From: Platycnemis pennipes
Taxonomy: Eukaryota; Arthropoda; Insecta; Odonata; Platycnemididae
DNA: 64,000 bases
Direction of reading: 5' to 3'
Assembly: GCA_933228895.1 (NCBI GenBank)
Contig: OW121847.1
Location: 124,724,350 to 124,788,349 of the forward strand
Under the pieces are notes generated by a model. That model did no database searches. It worked only from the letters and a program-made list of their open reading frames with translations, and was not told the origin of the DNA. This document shows positions 61,993-64,000 of this stretch, piece by piece. Position 1 is the stretch's first letter. Each line of letters starts with the position of its first letter. A program made the position numbers and the translations under genes.

Positions 61993-64000
61993 AGTTCCAT
62001 GATATCCTTAGTTTTACGTAAAACTTGGGAAATGAAAATAAACATTATCAACTCCACCTTATGAAATTGTCCCTGGCATCGCAAAAGAAATAAATTCACT
62101 GTATTGATTCCGCCATCACGGTCGGAATGTAATTGATTTTATATACTTTGAGTGTTTGGTGATGACTCTGTAAACAGAAATGTGACATAATTAAATCTGT
62201 TTAATAGGAGGAAAGGCGAAACATTTTTATCACATTCAATAATTTGGGCGTAGAATGTGTCACTAATTTCTCCCCGTTTCCGTTTGTGGTGAACTAATGT
62301 CTTCCTTAAATCAAAATAGTGAAGCATTTTTGAAAATTCCTCGGAGTTCTAGACCATTTTACAATTTTTATTGCCTATTTCATGTTTCTGAAACAGTTGA
62401 TTGTTGGTACCAGTAGATTCCTTAAGGATGTAATACCACCTCAGGGTAAATGCTGTCACGTCGCGGTCTGGAATTATACCAATTTCACCTCGATGGAACT
62501 ATACCAATTTCACCCTACTGCGCTCCGCCAAATGGTTCATACCCTGACCTTGAACTTGAACTCTTTGTCAGCACACCCTTTTAACTTCCTCTCTTCAACT
62601 CAGCTATATTAATACGCTTGTTGGCCTCTATGGATTTGAAGCTACTAAAACTTTCCGGTACACGTTTTTTTAGAAACGTGCACGTGAGAGGCGCAGTACC
62701 TGAACGGAATAATAATCGTATTCCCCGTCAAAAGCCCCTTTACATCAAATTTAGACTCAATTAGTAGCCTTTCTATCCATCTCGTTTTGGAGTGGACTCA
62801 TTCACAAAGAGCTTAATTCCCTAGAGGCTTTAGACGCGGAAAACTAGTTGTTTCAGAAATTTCTTTGCGATGCCCTTATTTCCAGAAAAAATGTTTTACC
62901 TATTCCATTTTCCACTCTTCCATTTATCTACTCCACTTCCCTTGCACTCTTTCCTTCTCGAGACTCCTCCTCTTCTTCCTTTTAAGATTCTGTTCTACTG
63001 CAATCACTCCTAGTTTTTGGAATTTACTCCTGTTTCGCTTATAATCTGCATTTCCATTATCCACGCGTTTCGTTTACTGCCTAATATCCACTCATCATGA
63101 TAAAAAGACTAAAATCACGCTTTTTTCTTAGTCGTCCACTTCCGGGATATACATTCATTTTGCTTCATTCATTCTGCAATGGGTTTTCCCCAATTTAGTA
63201 CAATTTTATTTACTTATGTCAATATCATTGTTAGTAAAGTCACCAAATATATGTATTGTACCAATACCTAAAAAACTATTAATAACTTTACGCACTCCTT
63301 GTAGTAACATATTTCCATGAACTATTGAATTGTCTCACTGTTTCTTCATGCTTTTCTTAATCTTCCTAAGTGATTCAACTTCATCTATGGTGATTGCCAA
63401 ACACTGTCCAACTTTTATATCTTCAAAACTTCCCAAATTCCATTTATATCCCGATCAAGTAGTTTTTCTTTTCCTTACAGTGTTCTATAAGCTCCTTTTT
63501 TCCTGATCAGTGATAACACCTTCATTATCTTCTATCGATAATGGATCAGAAACTGATGTGTGCAATGAATTGCAAACTTTTGATAAATCTATCGAGTTAA
63601 ATTTGATATTGAGTTCCACTATTATTTGTTGGTCGCTAGTTACTTAAAATTAGAAAAGTCTTGCAAATATTTAAATGTCGATTCTTTTACATATTTTAGC
63701 GTTACGATTTTCTTACGGAAATCGTGGAAAAAGTAAACAAGCGTCCGATATGGGTGCTGTCTGAAGAAACATAGAAAATTACAAATTGTTACCTAAGATA
63801 TTTTTTAATCCACAAATCTGCTGAGCGGAAAGTATTGTAATGAAGATACTTAAAATTCTACTCAGTGAAACATAACAGAATATTCGAAGGAAGCAAGTCT
63901 CTTCAAGAGAATTCCTCTATCTTCTATCTCTTAGGAGAATTATTTGCTCCTTGGAATCAGTTCTGTTTTGCCACCATTATGAACATTCCACATCATTTCA

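Larger units (their letters stand above)
60629..64000 (+). other. Start of the intron after Dscam Ig1
   Basis: It begins gtgagt and is AT-rich to the window end. It contains the LINE relic (60891-61530) and a SINE fragment (61910-61992). No further Ig exon is visible to 64000. Confidence 0.75.

Overview
This is eukaryotic, almost certainly arthropod and probably insect, genomic DNA from a large, repeat-rich genome. Three things point there. Two widely spaced exons encode the first immunoglobulin domain of a Dscam-family cell adhesion protein. The dispersed repeats are decayed non-LTR retrotransposon tails and tRNA-derived SINEs. Long pyrimidine-only and purine-only blocks lie between AT-rich stretches. 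There are no operons, no ribosome-binding sites and no dense coding. The species cannot be read from the window; the SINE and LINE sequences look insect-like to me, but that is an impression rather than a database match. Layout: positions 1 to about 40,000 hold no exon I can support. They alternate between AT-rich unique-looking DNA and about nineteen GC-richer, strand-asymmetric blocks. Pyrimidine-rich blocks include about 960-1390, 18370-18930, 22010-22600, 23330-24070 and 24880-26130; purine-rich blocks include 9990-10760, 13360-15180, 15990-16640 and 35890-36540. Nearly every long open frame there is a low-complexity artefact of Ser/Pro/Leu or Arg/Gly/Glu runs. A SINE cluster lies at 27165-27785. 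From 40,000 to 51,500 the DNA is mostly AT-rich, with an inverted-repeat structure (42842-43709) that contains a reverse-transcriptase remnant, a tRNA-like SINE (45296-45400) and an antisense LINE tail (50022-50450). The recognisable gene is on the + strand. Exon A (51536-51802) carries the end of a signal-peptide-like hydrophobic segment and the N-terminal half of Ig1, including the B-strand Cys and C-strand Trp. Exon B (60416-60628) carries the C-terminal half, including the F-strand Cys. Both are multiples of three, both are bounded by phase-1 introns, and the split Gly codon joins correctly across an 8.6 kb intron. That intron holds a 521 bp terminal-inverted-repeat element (52380-52900), LINE tails in both orientations (55070-56560) and SINE pieces. 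The exon with the start codon and all later Dscam exons (Ig2 onward, FNIII repeats, transmembrane segment) are not identified here; later ones must lie beyond 64,000. I found no previously undescribed multi-gene system. The most interesting items are the Ala/Pro/Gly-rich insertion in Dscam Ig1 that spans the intron, the unnamed dispersed repeat family with one copy inside the terminal-inverted-repeat element, the shared 3' terminus of the LINE copies, and the clustered purine/pyrimidine blocks.
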